This document shows positions 8,557 to 16,691 of a DNA stretch of 64,000 nt, in pieces. A program made the position numbers and the translations under genes. The DNA is from Parasphingorhabdus halotolerans (GTDB taxonomy: Bacteria > Pseudomonadota > Alphaproteobacteria > Sphingomonadales > Sphingomonadaceae), in the NCBI RefSeq assembly GCF_012516475.1, contig NZ_CP051217.1, positions 1,178,001 to 1,242,000 on the forward strand, read 5' to 3'. The notes below the pieces were generated by a model. That model was not told where the DNA came from and ran no database searches. It worked only from the letters and a program-made list of their open reading frames with translations. The first letter of the stretch is position 1; the number at the start of each line of letters is the position of its first letter.

Positions 8557-10271
8557 AGCGCGCCCTTCTTCCATTGCTTGGCCGCATAGTCTGCCGCCCG
8601 GGCGGTGAGAGCCATATAGGTTAGCGACGGATTGACATGCCCGCTTGAAGCCATGGCCGCGCCATCGGTGACAAACAGATTGGGCACATCATGGCTCTGG
8701 TTCCAGCCATTAAGCGCGGATGTTTCAGGATCCTTGCCCATGCGAATTGTACCCATTTCATGTATTGCCGAAATGGGGCCCGCTTCATCGCTGGCGGTAG
8801 CAATAAACGCGGCTCCTGCGGCTTTCAATATCCGGTCAGCCTGCTGCTTCATGTCACTGCGCATCTTATCTTCATTCTCTCCGAACTGCATATCAATATG
8901 CACAATCGGCATGCCAAACGCATCACGTTTATTTTCATCGAGCGTGATCCGGTTGTTGGCATCAGGTAAAGTTTCACCAAACGCTACCATCGCAAATATC
9001 CAGGGCCCGGGCTTGCGCAGGCTTTCCTTGTAATCCGCACCGATGCCCTTTTGGTGCATGGTGAAACGGTGATCGAGCCGGATGGTATTGCATTGAAAGC
9101 CATAGCTGCGGATAAATTCGGCATCGTCGTCCTTGCTTTGAATATTGCGAAAGCGCGGGATATAGGTGCCATTGGGACGATTGCCGGTGAAATAGCGGTC
9201 AATGTCATCAAAGAAGACGCCAGTATTGACGCCATGCTCGTTATGATCCATCAAAAACCGTCCGACCACACCGCTACTGTTTGCAAGGCCATTGGGGAAA
9301 GCCGCTGATTTGCTGTTGAGCAATATCTGCGCGCTGTGAATGGTCGATGCGTTGAGGAAAATGATGCGCGATTTATAGATCAATTGTTCGCCGCTCTCCA
9401 TATCCTTTATCTGCACGCCAGTCGCTTTGCCGGTCGCTGGATCATGGAGAATTTTCTGAACCGCGCTATTGGCCCGCAACGTTAAACGTCCGGTTTTCAT
9501 CGCTGCAGGAAGCGTCGAACTTTGCGTGCTGAAATAGCTGCCGGTTGAGCAGCCTCGCGGACAGGGGCCACAATAATGGCAGGGCGCACGGTCGCCCAAT
9601 TGCTCGGTCAGTACGGCCGCGCGGCCCATCGTGTAGGTCAGCTCGCTAGCATGACGCGCCAATCGTCCCTTGATGCGTTTTTCAAGTGCATACATTTCCA
9701 TCGGCTTTTGGAACTCACCATCGGGGAAGTAATCGAGGCCCTCTTTCTTGCCGGTAACCCCGATAAATTTCTCGATATGGCTATACCAGGGCGCAAGATC
9801 ATCATAACGCACCGGCCAGTCGGTTCCATGACCGTCAATCGCATTGGCTTCAAAATCGACCGGCGCCCAGCGGTAAACCTGTCGGCCCCACATCAGCGAA
9901 CGTCCACCAACCCGCGCACCTCTTATCCACTCGAATTGGGTGTCGCCTTCCTGAATATAAGGTTCGTCACTGTCCTTGATAAAATGCTGGCGCGTCGCTT
10001 CGTCAAAGGCATAGTTTTTGGATTGCGTCGCGTAGTCCTTTTCATTCGCCTGATAGTTGGGAAGGTTGGCAAAAGGGATCGTCCAATTCGAAGCATGCTC
10101 GCCAATATAGCCAGCGCCATGTTCGAGCGGCGTGCCGCGTTCGAGCATCAGCACGTGCATCCCTTTTTCGGTCAGTTCTTTAGCGGCCATCCCGCCGGTA
10201 ATGCCCGAACCGATGACGATGGCGTCATACATCCTGCCGGTTGAAGGAATGTTTTCTTGCTCTGCCATCAC
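8553..10271 (-). CDS. GMC-family FAD oxidoreductase (catalytic subunit)
   Basis: A 572-residue glucose-methanol-choline oxidoreductase. The FAD-binding VIGSGITGGMAAKEL lies at residues about 19-33 and the catalytic His in ASSGHVNPSLTYMALTARAADYA near the C terminus. A four-Cys cluster CHYCGPCPRGC (about residues 231-241) precedes STGSYFSTQ; it resembles the Fe-S-binding loop of FAD-dependent glucose and sorbitol dehydrogenases. These work with a subunit-3 partner, which is the gene immediately upstream (ATGA overlap). It would oxidise a sugar or alcohol and pass electrons to the membrane chain; no cytochrome subunit is nearby. Substrate unknown. Confidence 0.92.
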   Translation of the reverse strand: MMAEQENIPSTGRMYDAIVIGSGITGGMAAKELTEKGMHVLMLERGTPLEHGAGYIGEHASNWTIPFANLPNYQANEKDYATQSKNYAFDEATRQHFIKDSDEPYIQEGDTQFEWIRGARVGGRSLMWGRQVYRWAPVDFEANAIDGHGTDWPVRYDDLAPWYSHIEKFIGVTGKKEGLDYFPDGEFQKPMEMYALEKRIKGRLARHASELTYTMGRAAVLTEQLGDRAPCHYCGPCPRGCSTGSYFSTQSSTLPAAMKTGRLTLRANSAVQKILHDPATGKATGVQIKDMESGEQLIYKSRIIFLNASTIHSAQILLNSKSAAFPNGLANSSGVVGRFLMDHNEHGVNTGVFFDDIDRYFTGNRPNGTYIPRFRNIQSKDDDAEFIRSYGFQCNTIRLDHRFTMHQKGIGADYKESLRKPGPWIFAMVAFGETLPDANNRITLDENKRDAFGMPIVHIDMQFGENEDKMRSDMKQQADRILKAAGAAFIATASDEAGPISAIHEMGTIRMGKDPETSALNGWNQSHDVPNLFVTDGAAMASSGHVNPSLTYMALTARAADYAAKQWKKGAL

Positions 10272-10915
10272 ATAAACGGGGTGGCAGCCCAGCTGCTTTC
10301 ATCGGATGCCAGACTGGCCTCGCCATCAAAAATTCCCGCCATCGGCGCGTAGCGCAAGACTTCCTGCGCGCCGATTTCGGACATAAAGAAACCGGTCACC
10401 GCAATTTCCTTGAACAAGGCCATAAACGGCGTGTCCGCGCGTGCGTCAGCCACCGATTGCCCGCCAAAAGCGAACCAGGGGTGATCGCCCTGTTCTTCCT
10501 CCATCGCTTCCAGCACCGCTTTTTGAGCGCCCGCATCGCATTGCGCGAATATGCCGCCGTGGTTGGCCTGCGCGCGTTTATCGGCCTCTGCCAAGCCTTT
10601 ATCAAATAACATTCGTTCAGGCTCAGCCATCCATTGGGCGTAAAGCAGCTCGATAAATTTGGGCACGCCGGCTTCTTTGGCTCCAGCCGTATCAGTTTTT
10701 GGAATAAGCGTTTCGCACATGGCAGAAACCAGCGCACGCTTCTCGGGCGAAAAAACATCCACCGCCTGATTGATCCAGGCATCGCGCGCAATCATCGGCA
10801 ATGGTTTCTCAGCATTAGTCGCATTGGCCAACATCGCGGCAAGACCGCTGGAATAGACGATGCCGCCCATTGCAGCGGCAACCCCGACCATGAATCCCCG
10901 CCGTTCCATTGTCAT
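10268..10915 (-). CDS. Gluconate 2-dehydrogenase subunit 3 family protein (Tat signal)
   Basis: A 215-residue protein beginning MTMERRGFMVGVAAAMGG, a twin-arginine signal, followed by a helical domain with VFSPEKRALVSAMCETLIPKTDTAGA that is characteristic of the gluconate-2-dehydrogenase subunit 3 family. Such proteins are small partners of GMC dehydrogenases and carry the Tat signal that exports the complex. Start 10915 is chosen because it overlaps the upstream stop (ATGA) and places the RR motif at residues 5-6; a longer in-frame start adds 14 residues and runs into the upstream gene. Pairs with the following GMC gene. Confidence 0.9.
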   Translation of the reverse strand: MTMERRGFMVGVAAAMGGIVYSSGLAAMLANATNAEKPLPMIARDAWINQAVDVFSPEKRALVSAMCETLIPKTDTAGAKEAGVPKFIELLYAQWMAEPERMLFDKGLAEADKRAQANHGGIFAQCDAGAQKAVLEAMEEEQGDHPWFAFGGQSVADARADTPFMALFKEIAVTGFFMSEIGAQEVLRYAPMAGIFDGEASLASDESSWAATPFM

Positions 10916-11187
10916 GCTTTGGCTTCCTTTCTGGCGCGCCTTTTTTGCAGCAACCACAAGATCGCAAGACCGAACAACCCAACCAGAAACGTGACCATCC
11001 AGCGATTGGGCGAGAACATGAACTGTGCGGTGAGATAGCGCAATACGCCATAAGCCGAGTAGAGAAATTCGAGTTTCGATAGATGATAAAGCTCAAAAAA
11101 AAGGTCGGCAATTAGAGGCGTACCAAAATGGATAAATGCGACGATCGCTGCCAATATAACCAAGCTCTTTTTCGAAAACCGCCCCAT
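10912..11187 (-). CDS. Small two-helix membrane protein, first gene of the GMC operon
   Basis: A 91-residue protein with hydrophobic stretches at about residues 9-31 and 62-80 and a very basic tail (LLQKRRARKEAKA). I do not recognise a family. It opens the operon with the subunit-3, GMC and ThuA genes (ATGA overlap with the next). It could be a membrane tether or quinone-side partner of the dehydrogenase, taking the place of the cytochrome subunit found in other GMC complexes; that is inference. Confidence 0.7.
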   Translation of the reverse strand: MGRFSKKSLVILAAIVAFIHFGTPLIADLFFELYHLSKLEFLYSAYGVLRYLTAQFMFSPNRWMVTFLVGLFGLAILWLLQKRRARKEAKA

Positions 11188-11317
11188 GAACTGGGCGTAA
11201 CAGTGGGGAAATTTCGAGTCAAACGGCGAAGCGATTTATGATGGATGGCTTGCACAGCAAAGTTCGTATTGGTTAGAGTAATACCTCGTCCGGACCAGGG
11301 GCACATATCATCAAAAA

Positions 11318-12105
11318 ATGGTTGAAACGTCTGGGGCTGGTTTTCGCCCTGCCCATACTTCTGATACTGGCACTCGGGCTTTGGGCCGGGTTTCCTGACC
11401 GGGAGGCATGCTCCCCACGCCGGATTGCCCAATGTGGTCTTTCCGACCGGCGGCACCAAAAGCATGCTCAATATATTAGCCAGCGAAAATGTCCGCTTGC
11501 CCGCCGAAGAAATCACCATTGCCGAGCTTTTGAAAGCGGACGGTTATTCGACTAACATGATTGGTAAATGGCATATCGGTGACCGGCAACCATCGCGGCC
11601 CAATGACTTTGGTTTCGATCATTATTTTGGCGCATTATATAGCAACGACATGGAGCCTTTTGCGCTATATCGTGATGATAAAATCGCCGTGAAAGCGCCT
11701 GTCGACCAAACCAAACTGGATAAGTTATATACCGATGAGGCGGTTGCCGTTATCAATCGGCAAAGCTAAAAAAGCGGCCCATTCTTTCTCTATTTTGCTC
11801 ACAATTTTCCGCATATCCCACTATTTGTGGTGCCAGAACGCCAAGGGCAATCTGCTGCGGGCACCTATGGCGATGTTGTCGAGTCTCTCGATCGCGACGT
11901 AGCCCAACTTGTCGAGGCGTTGTCACGCACGGGAACGCTCGAAAATGCGATTATCATTATCAGCAGCGACAATGGCCCTTGGTATGAAGGCAGCGCAGGT
12001 TTTGTTGCGTCCGCTAAATTTAAGCCAGGACATCTCACTGTGTTTCCGATGTTGCTGTGGCCAAGCAGTATTTCTATGGTCCGCAGATTGCCTAGCGCCG
12101 TTTAG
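11318..12105 (+). pseudogene. Sulfatase pseudogene
   Basis: Fragments of one arylsulfatase-type protein. A signal-like N terminus (LKRLGLVFALPILLILALGLWAG) runs straight into a later region; the metal Asp pair and the formylglycine CxPxR motif are missing. After a frameshift near 11410 the text continues ITIAELLKADGYSTNMIGKWHIGD, FGFDHYFGALYSND. An in-frame TAA at 11767-11769 interrupts it before GPFFLYFAHNFPHIPLF, followed by TYGDVVESLDRDVAQLV and IIISSDNGPWYEG. Homology ends near 12010. No active enzyme can be made. Original substrate cannot be judged. Confidence 0.85.
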
Positions 12106-12235
12106 ATGATCGAGGCCTCGATGTGACACAATGAATGTGTGCAACAGTCCTCTTGCGGCCGTCTGATACCTGTCGCCTTGGATGGTGGCGCATTTGCTTT
12201 GTGGGTGCTGGCCGATATTGCTGGGCGGGATATCT

Positions 12236-12262
12236 CCGTTCGTGCCGAGCCTGTCGAAGCAC
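12236..12262. repeat. Dispersed palindrome copy (CTTCGACAGGCTCAG family)
   Basis: A single copy of the TTCGTGCCGAGCCTGTCGAAG type, between the sulfatase pseudogene and the tRNA-Phe region. Confidence 0.8.
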
Positions 12263-12273
12263 ATGGTTCAACA

Positions 12274-12320
12274 TTTTTTCGGACGCCGGTTCCCCGAACC
12301 GGCTCTGGTCCGAAAAAAAA
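12274..12320. repeat. Long hairpin directly downstream of tRNA-Phe
   Basis: A near-perfect inverted repeat: T6-CGGAC-GCCGGTTC, short loop, GAACCGGC-(tctg)-GTCCG-A8. It abuts the 3' end of tRNA-Phe (minus strand). A homologous hairpin lies at the same place after tRNA-Ala (45021-45067). It lacks a 3' U-tract in either direction, so it is not a standard intrinsic terminator; a 3'-processing or termination role or a repeat insertion are the options. Confidence 0.75.
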
Positions 12321-12321
12321 G

Positions 12322-12397
12322 TGGTGCCCGAAGGCGGATTCGAACCACCGACACAGCGATTTTCAGTCGCTTGCTCTACCAACTGAGCTATTCGGGC
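12322..12397 (-). tRNA. tRNA-Phe (GAA)
   Basis: A complete 76-base cloverleaf on the minus strand: acceptor GCCCGAA pairs with TTCGGGC, D-arm AGCTCAGTTGGTAGAGC, anticodon stem-loop GCGACTGAAAATCGC with anticodon GAA, T-loop GGTTCGAATCC, and an encoded CCA end. Confidence 0.97.
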
Positions 12398-12510
12398 ACA
12401 TGGCCTGCCGAAGCGTGGCTGACCGATTAAGAAGCGCCGCTATAGGCGGGGCGCGGGCGGGTTGTCCACCCTAAAAATCGCTTGCGTGGGGTGCCGGATT
12501 ATCGTTCCAT

Positions 12511-12726
12511 TCACGCCTCTCCGTCGCGACCGGAATTGTCGGCGAAATGGTCCATCAGCTGATCGGGCGAAACCGCTGGCCCCGGCACCCGATATCCCTC
12601 TCCCAGCCATTGCAACAAGTCACGATCCTTGCAGCCTGCGCTGCAAAACGGCTTGAATTGAGAGGCCTGCGGCTTTTTGCAGACCGGGCATTTCGAAAAC
12701 TTGGATTGCGACAAGGTCAGGTTCAA
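12511..12726 (-). CDS. yacG: DNA gyrase inhibitor YacG, zinc-binding
   Basis: A 71-residue protein with the YacG zinc site Cys13-x2-Cys16-x11-Cys28-x3-Cys32, followed by KDRDLLQWLGEGYRVPG, the family signature. YacG binds the GyrB C-terminal domain and limits gyrase activity in E. coli. The start is a TTG that overlaps the stop of the upstream transporter (TTGA); a second TTG four codons in is an alternative. Sits next to tRNA-Phe. Confidence 0.9.
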   Translation of the reverse strand: MNLTLSQSKFSKCPVCKKPQASQFKPFCSAGCKDRDLLQWLGEGYRVPGPAVSPDQLMDHFADNSGRDGEA

Positions 12727-14149
12727 CCCAGCAGGACGGGAAACAGACCGAACAACGCGATGCAGAATACGGCTATCGGTGCCAGCCAGGAAATCAGGAA
12801 GCGATAAAGCACAAAAATGCCTCCTTCCAATCCCGTCTCAGCCGCAACCAGTTTCTTGTCCGCGCGCCAACCGATGAAAATCGCCGTCAAAAATGCGGTA
12901 ATCGGCAACAGAATTTTCGACACCACATCGTCAATTGTATCGAAAATATTCTTGTCTTCAAACAGAGACCAGAAGCCGAGCAGCCGCACATCGCTCCAGA
13001 CATTGAGCGAGAGCGCACAAGCAACCCCGATGAGGAAAATGAGACCGCCAACCGTCCATGCAGTAATGGCGCGACCCGATCCGAACCGTTTCATCGCCCA
13101 TGCAACCACTGCCTCAAGCAGCGAGATGGAACTGGTCAACGCCGCAAAAAAGATGAGGACGAAAAACAACAATCCGACCAACGAGCCCCCGTCATCGTGT
13201 GGAATGCTATCGGAAGCGACTGAAACACCAATGTTGGGCCAGCCGCGACGTCCAACCCGACAGCAAAAACAATCGGGAAGATCATCAGGCCGGCGAGGAT
13301 CGCAACACCGGTATCGGCAAAAGCAATCATCCCGGCTGTTGGTGCGAGTTTGGTTTCCTTGGAAACATAGCTGCCATAAGTGATCAGGGCTGCCGAAGCG
13401 ACGCTGAGCGAGAATAGCGCCTGACCCAATGCATCGTTCATTACTGCAGGGGTCAGTTTGGAGAAATCGGGTGTGAAGAGAAACGCCACGGCCTTGGCAA
13501 ATTCCCCGGTAAATGCGCCATAAATGGTGATTAAAACCAGCAACACAAAGAAGGTCGGCATCATATACTTCGCGGCTTTCTCAATGCCGTCGGTCACCCC
13601 GCGTGCAACGATCCAGATCGTGATTCCCATGAATAATGTATGCATCCCAAGCAACATCGGGATATCGGCAAAAAGGTCGGTCATCCGGCTAGGGATTGTG
13701 TCGGGAGACTCCGCTGCCAACGCGCCAGCCAGCGGATTACCGGAAAACAGCGCGCCAAGAAAATCGCCCGCCATCACGCCGACGTAATAGAGCACCCAGC
13801 CAGCTACTACGCTGTAAAAGGTCAGGATCAGGAACGCATTCAGCGTACCAATGCCGCCGAATATACCCCAATTTCTGCTCCGTCCGGAATCCTCGGCCAC
13901 CTTGACAACGCTATGATAGGCATCGCTTCCGCCGTGGCGTCCGATCAAAATTTCTGAAAGGAGCATCGGCAGCCCGATGAGAAGGATGCAGATAATGTAG
14001 AATAAGACAAACGCCCCGCCGCCGCTTTCACCCGCCAGCGTGGGAAAGCGCCAGATGTTACCAAGACCTACGGCGGCACCAACCGCTGCCAAAATAAAGG
14101 CGGTCCGCGATGACCAGCCTTCTCCCGTCGGTACTGCTGCTCCTGCCAT
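12723..14149 (-). pseudogene. Sodium-dependent (NSS/SNF family) transporter, frameshifted
   Basis: An NSS-family Na+ symporter of about 475 codons. The N-terminal part has the family hallmark SSRTAFILAAVGAAVGLGNIWRFP, and about eleven to twelve hydrophobic segments follow. The frame breaks in a run of five C (13186-13190, plus strand): upstream frame ends FHTMTGARWSDCC, while the other frame resumes GSLVGLLFFVLIFFAALTSSISLLE. One extra base in the run would restore it. Start 14149 follows GGGGAGTTGAAT. Either a true pseudogene or a homopolymer sequencing error. Intact relatives import amino acids or related solutes with Na+. Confidence 0.88.
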
Positions 14150-14205
14150 ATTCAACTCCCCAATAATCCCAATGCACCGGCTGTCCGGTATCATTACGTC
14201 CGTTA

Positions 14206-14586
14206 CTAGCCTCTCATCAACATTGGTCCAAGCGGTTTTCCGGCAAATATGTGGACATGCAAATGGGGAACTTCCTGATGACCGTCTTTGCCAATATTGG
14301 CGAGCAAGCGGTATCCGGGCTCGACCATGCCCGCCTCACGGGCGACATGCCCAACAGCGCGAACAAAACCGGCTATCTCGCCATCGCTGCCATTGGCAGA
14401 GAAATCATCCCAACTGACATATCGCCCTTTGGGAATGACCAGAATATGGTGCGGTGCTTGCGGATTAATATCATGAAAAGCCAGCGCATGTTCATCTTCA
14501 TAAACCGTCTTGTTAGGAATTTCGTCCCGCAGGATTTTTGCAAAAATATTCTCATCATCATAAGGTTGCGTTGCATCAATCGCCAT
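14206..14586 (-). CDS. HIT-family nucleotide hydrolase (HinT-like)
   Basis: A 126-residue histidine-triad protein: NIFAKILRDEIPNKTVYED near the N terminus, AFHDINPQAPHHILVIPK in the middle and the triad HLHVHIF at 108-114. HIT proteins hydrolyse nucleoside phosphoramidates and related adenylates in the cytoplasm. It overlaps the hisE stop (TAATG), the usual alphaproteobacterial hisE-HIT arrangement. Confidence 0.95.
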   Translation of the reverse strand: MAIDATQPYDDENIFAKILRDEIPNKTVYEDEHALAFHDINPQAPHHILVIPKGRYVSWDDFSANGSDGEIAGFVRAVGHVAREAGMVEPGYRLLANIGKDGHQEVPHLHVHIFAGKPLGPMLMRG

Positions 14587-14906
14587 TAACTTGTTCCTCT
14601 TGAAGATTTTTCCGTAATTCCTGAGAGGCCTTCCCGACGTTCCAGTTCCGCCAATACATCGGCCATCGACAAATCCATGTCCGCCAGCAACACCAGAAGG
14701 TGAAACATCAGATCAGCCGCTTCGCCAACCATCGCGGGCTTGTCATCCTGCACCGCTGCAATAACCGCTTCAACCGCTTCTTCCCCCAGCTTCTCGGCCA
14801 TTTTCGCACGGCCGTTTCTGCCAAGACTGGCGACGTAGCTATCCGGCGCGTTGGCAGCCCGCCGCATCCGGATCGTTTCTTCGAGCTTTGCGAGTGTGTC
14901 GTTCAT
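14586..14906 (-). CDS. hisE: Phosphoribosyl-ATP pyrophosphatase
   Basis: A 106-residue HisE, second step of histidine synthesis, hydrolysing phosphoribosyl-ATP to phosphoribosyl-AMP. It belongs to the all-alpha NTP pyrophosphohydrolase family; the metal-binding pattern KLGEEAVEAVIAA...GEAADLMFHLLVLL is visible at about residues 39-73. It is separated from hisF by two PEP-CTERM genes on the same strand, although these his genes are normally adjacent; expression may depend on its own promoter or on read-through. Confidence 0.95.
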   Translation of the reverse strand: MNDTLAKLEETIRMRRAANAPDSYVASLGRNGRAKMAEKLGEEAVEAVIAAVQDDKPAMVGEAADLMFHLLVLLADMDLSMADVLAELERREGLSGITEKSSRGTS

Positions 14907-15054
14907 AATGCGCGGTTTGCGCGAGCATGGGCCGCTGCGTCAAGCCCTTGCATGGGAATGATGGCCTAAAGCAGAAAAAGAGCCCCCAAAACGCGTTTGG
15001 CGGCCCGTTGTGCAAGGCGCTGATTGGCAATCGCCTCGCCGATTTTTCAATGGG

Positions 15055-15438
15055 TCAGGCTGTCTTGCGCCGACGCCGCGCCACCAGGCGGCCTGCAACC
15101 AGTCCGCCAACGCCGAGGCCGAGCATCATGAAGTTGGACGGTTCGGGAATCTGCGTTCCACCAGAAGATGAACCGCCCGATGACGAACCACCGGACGAAG
15201 TCGAGCCTCCGGTCGAACCGGAACTGCCGCTGGAACCTCCTGATGAACCCCAACCTGAGCTGCCCCAGCCTGAACTGCCCCAGCCTGAGCTACCCCAGCC
15301 TGAGCTACCCCAGCCAGATGAGCTTCCACCATTCCAGGTTCCGCGATTGTTAGAATACCATGCGGCTTCGGCTGGAGCGGCGAGCCCCATTGTCAATGCA
15401 CCGATGCCAGCCAGTATTCCGGATTTTGCGATATTCAT
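15055..15438 (-). CDS. PEP-CTERM sorting domain protein, SSGWG repeats
   Basis: A 127-residue exported protein. An N-terminal signal (MNIAKSGILAGIGALTMGLAAPAEA) is followed by a Gly/Ser/Trp low-complexity middle with five SSGWG units, a Ser/Gly stretch, and a C-terminal IPEP motif, hydrophobic helix (MMLGLGVGGLVAGRL) and basic end (ARRRRK): a PEP-CTERM sorting signal, recognised by exosortase/EpsH systems. Start 15438 follows TTTTGGAGCAATTCC; a longer in-frame start adds 20 residues and spoils the signal. Probably cell-surface or matrix associated. Confidence 0.85.
   Translation of the reverse strand: MNIAKSGILAGIGALTMGLAAPAEAAWYSNNRGTWNGGSSSGWGSSGWGSSGWGSSGWGSSGWGSSGGSSGSSGSTGGSTSSGGSSSGGSSSGGTQIPEPSNFMMLGLGVGGLVAGRLVARRRRKTA
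15250..15324. repeat. Five tandem 15-base units in the first PEP-CTERM gene
   Basis: Units of the form ccagcctgagctgcc repeat five times with a few substitutions (last unit degenerate) and encode SSGWG. Such in-frame tandem repeats can change copy number by slippage. Confidence 0.85.
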
Positions 15439-15678
15439 GGAATTGCTCCAAAAGTAAAAATTATCTCTATCGCTATAGTTAAGCAAACTTCTTGCCAAAT
15501 CGCGGAAAGCTCCTGTTATTGCGGGATATAATGATTAACGATTATTGCGCTCATCGGAATGTGTAAACAATTCCGACGTTAACCAAAAAAATTCGGGGCA
15601 GGATTCTGGAAACCCTTACACCCCGAACTTCTCGCTTTATCGATGGTGTCGCCTGGCCAGAGGCCGGGGAATATAATC

Positions 15679-16506
15679 CTAGTCTTGCTGTTTGATCTTG
15701 CGGCGACGCCGGATCAGCCGTCCTGCAACCAGACCACCAGCACCCAGACCGAACAGCACCATTACGCCTGGTTCAGGAACCGGTGTACCACCTGTGGAGC
15801 CGGTTGAACCGCCCGATGATGTACCCGAGCTGGTTGAGCTGCTTGATGATGAGCTGCTGGAGCTGGATGAGGAACTGGAAGACCCGCCGAAGCTCGATGA
15901 ACCGCCGGTCGATGTGGAAACGCCGCCGGTAGAGGTCGATACGCCGCCCGAAGAAGTGGATACTCCACCAGAAGACGTTGATACGCCGCCGGTAGAGGTA
16001 GAAATTCCGCCGCTTGAGGTAGAAGTAGAACCACCGGTAGAGGTTGATGCGCCGCCGCCGGTTGAGGTGGAGGTAGATCCGCCACTGGTGGAAAAACCGC
16101 CGGTCGATGTGGAGGTTGAGCCGCCAGAGGTACCGCCGCCAGAGCTGGATGTCGTGCCGCCGCTGGTCGTGCCGCCGCCTGTTGAAGTGGAGGTTGAGCC
16201 GCCGCTGGTCGATGAACCGCCTGATGATGTCGAGGTTGAGCCGCCGGAAGTGGAAGAGGTTACACCGCTCGACCCGCTGCTACCGCCGTAGCTGGATGAT
16301 CCACCATAGCTTGACGAACCGCCATAGCTGGAAGAACCACCGGAGCCACCTTTACCACCGCGACCACCGCCTTTTTTGGCGCCACCCTGCTTGCCGCCTT
16401 GTGCCTGGTAATCATTGGTCTGCGTCGGATAAATAGCATGAGCCGGCACGGATGCGAACGCCAGTACTGATGCTGTAGCTATTAGAGCGATACGATTCAT
16501 TTTCAT
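15679..16506 (-). CDS. PEP-CTERM sorting domain protein, Ser/Thr/Gly-rich
   Basis: A 275-residue exported protein: signal MKMNRIALIATASVLAFASVPAHA, a basic Gly-rich start of the mature part (GGKQGGAKKGGGRGGKGG), three GGSSSY repeats, a long STSTGG/STSSGG repeat block, a poly-Ser tract and a C-terminal VPEP motif with hydrophobic helix (MVLFGLGAGGLVAGRL) and RRRRK end. It shares GLVAGRL with the neighbouring PEP-CTERM protein, so the two are probably related. Start 16506 follows GGGGGAAGAG. Low complexity suggests a surface matrix or adhesive role; no enzymatic domain is visible. Confidence 0.85.
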   Translation of the reverse strand: MKMNRIALIATASVLAFASVPAHAIYPTQTNDYQAQGGKQGGAKKGGGRGGKGGSGGSSSYGGSSSYGGSSSYGGSSGSSGVTSSTSGGSTSTSSGGSSTSGGSTSTSTGGGTTSGGTTSSSGGGTSGGSTSTSTGGFSTSGGSTSTSTGGGASTSTGGSTSTSSGGISTSTGGVSTSSGGVSTSSGGVSTSTGGVSTSTGGSSSFGGSSSSSSSSSSSSSSSSTSSGTSSGGSTGSTGGTPVPEPGVMVLFGLGAGGLVAGRLIRRRRKIKQQD

Positions 16507-16691
16507 CTCTTCCCCCATCGGGTTGTTATTTCTCAAACTATCTCCGTTTGAAACTGCTGATCGACGTTGGCCGACTCGACGCAAATGCTTCACCTAGAAA
16601 TGGTTTCAGAAGTGTTAATGCGATTTTGGGGTTAATTATGTGTAAAAAGAGATAGTTAATTTAGTGTTATTTCAAACTGTCTCAATTTGGA

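Noticed and set aside
15692-16291. A 199-residue acidic/Pro-rich frame opposite the second PEP-CTERM gene
   Set aside because: It is the mirror image of Ser/Gly repeats; the minus-strand frame has signal peptide, PEP motif and ribosome binding site.
16595-16650. A CtrA-type TTAA-N7-TTAA site upstream of the PEP-CTERM genes
   Set aside because: TTAA pairs are present but the spacings (13 and 19) do not fit.
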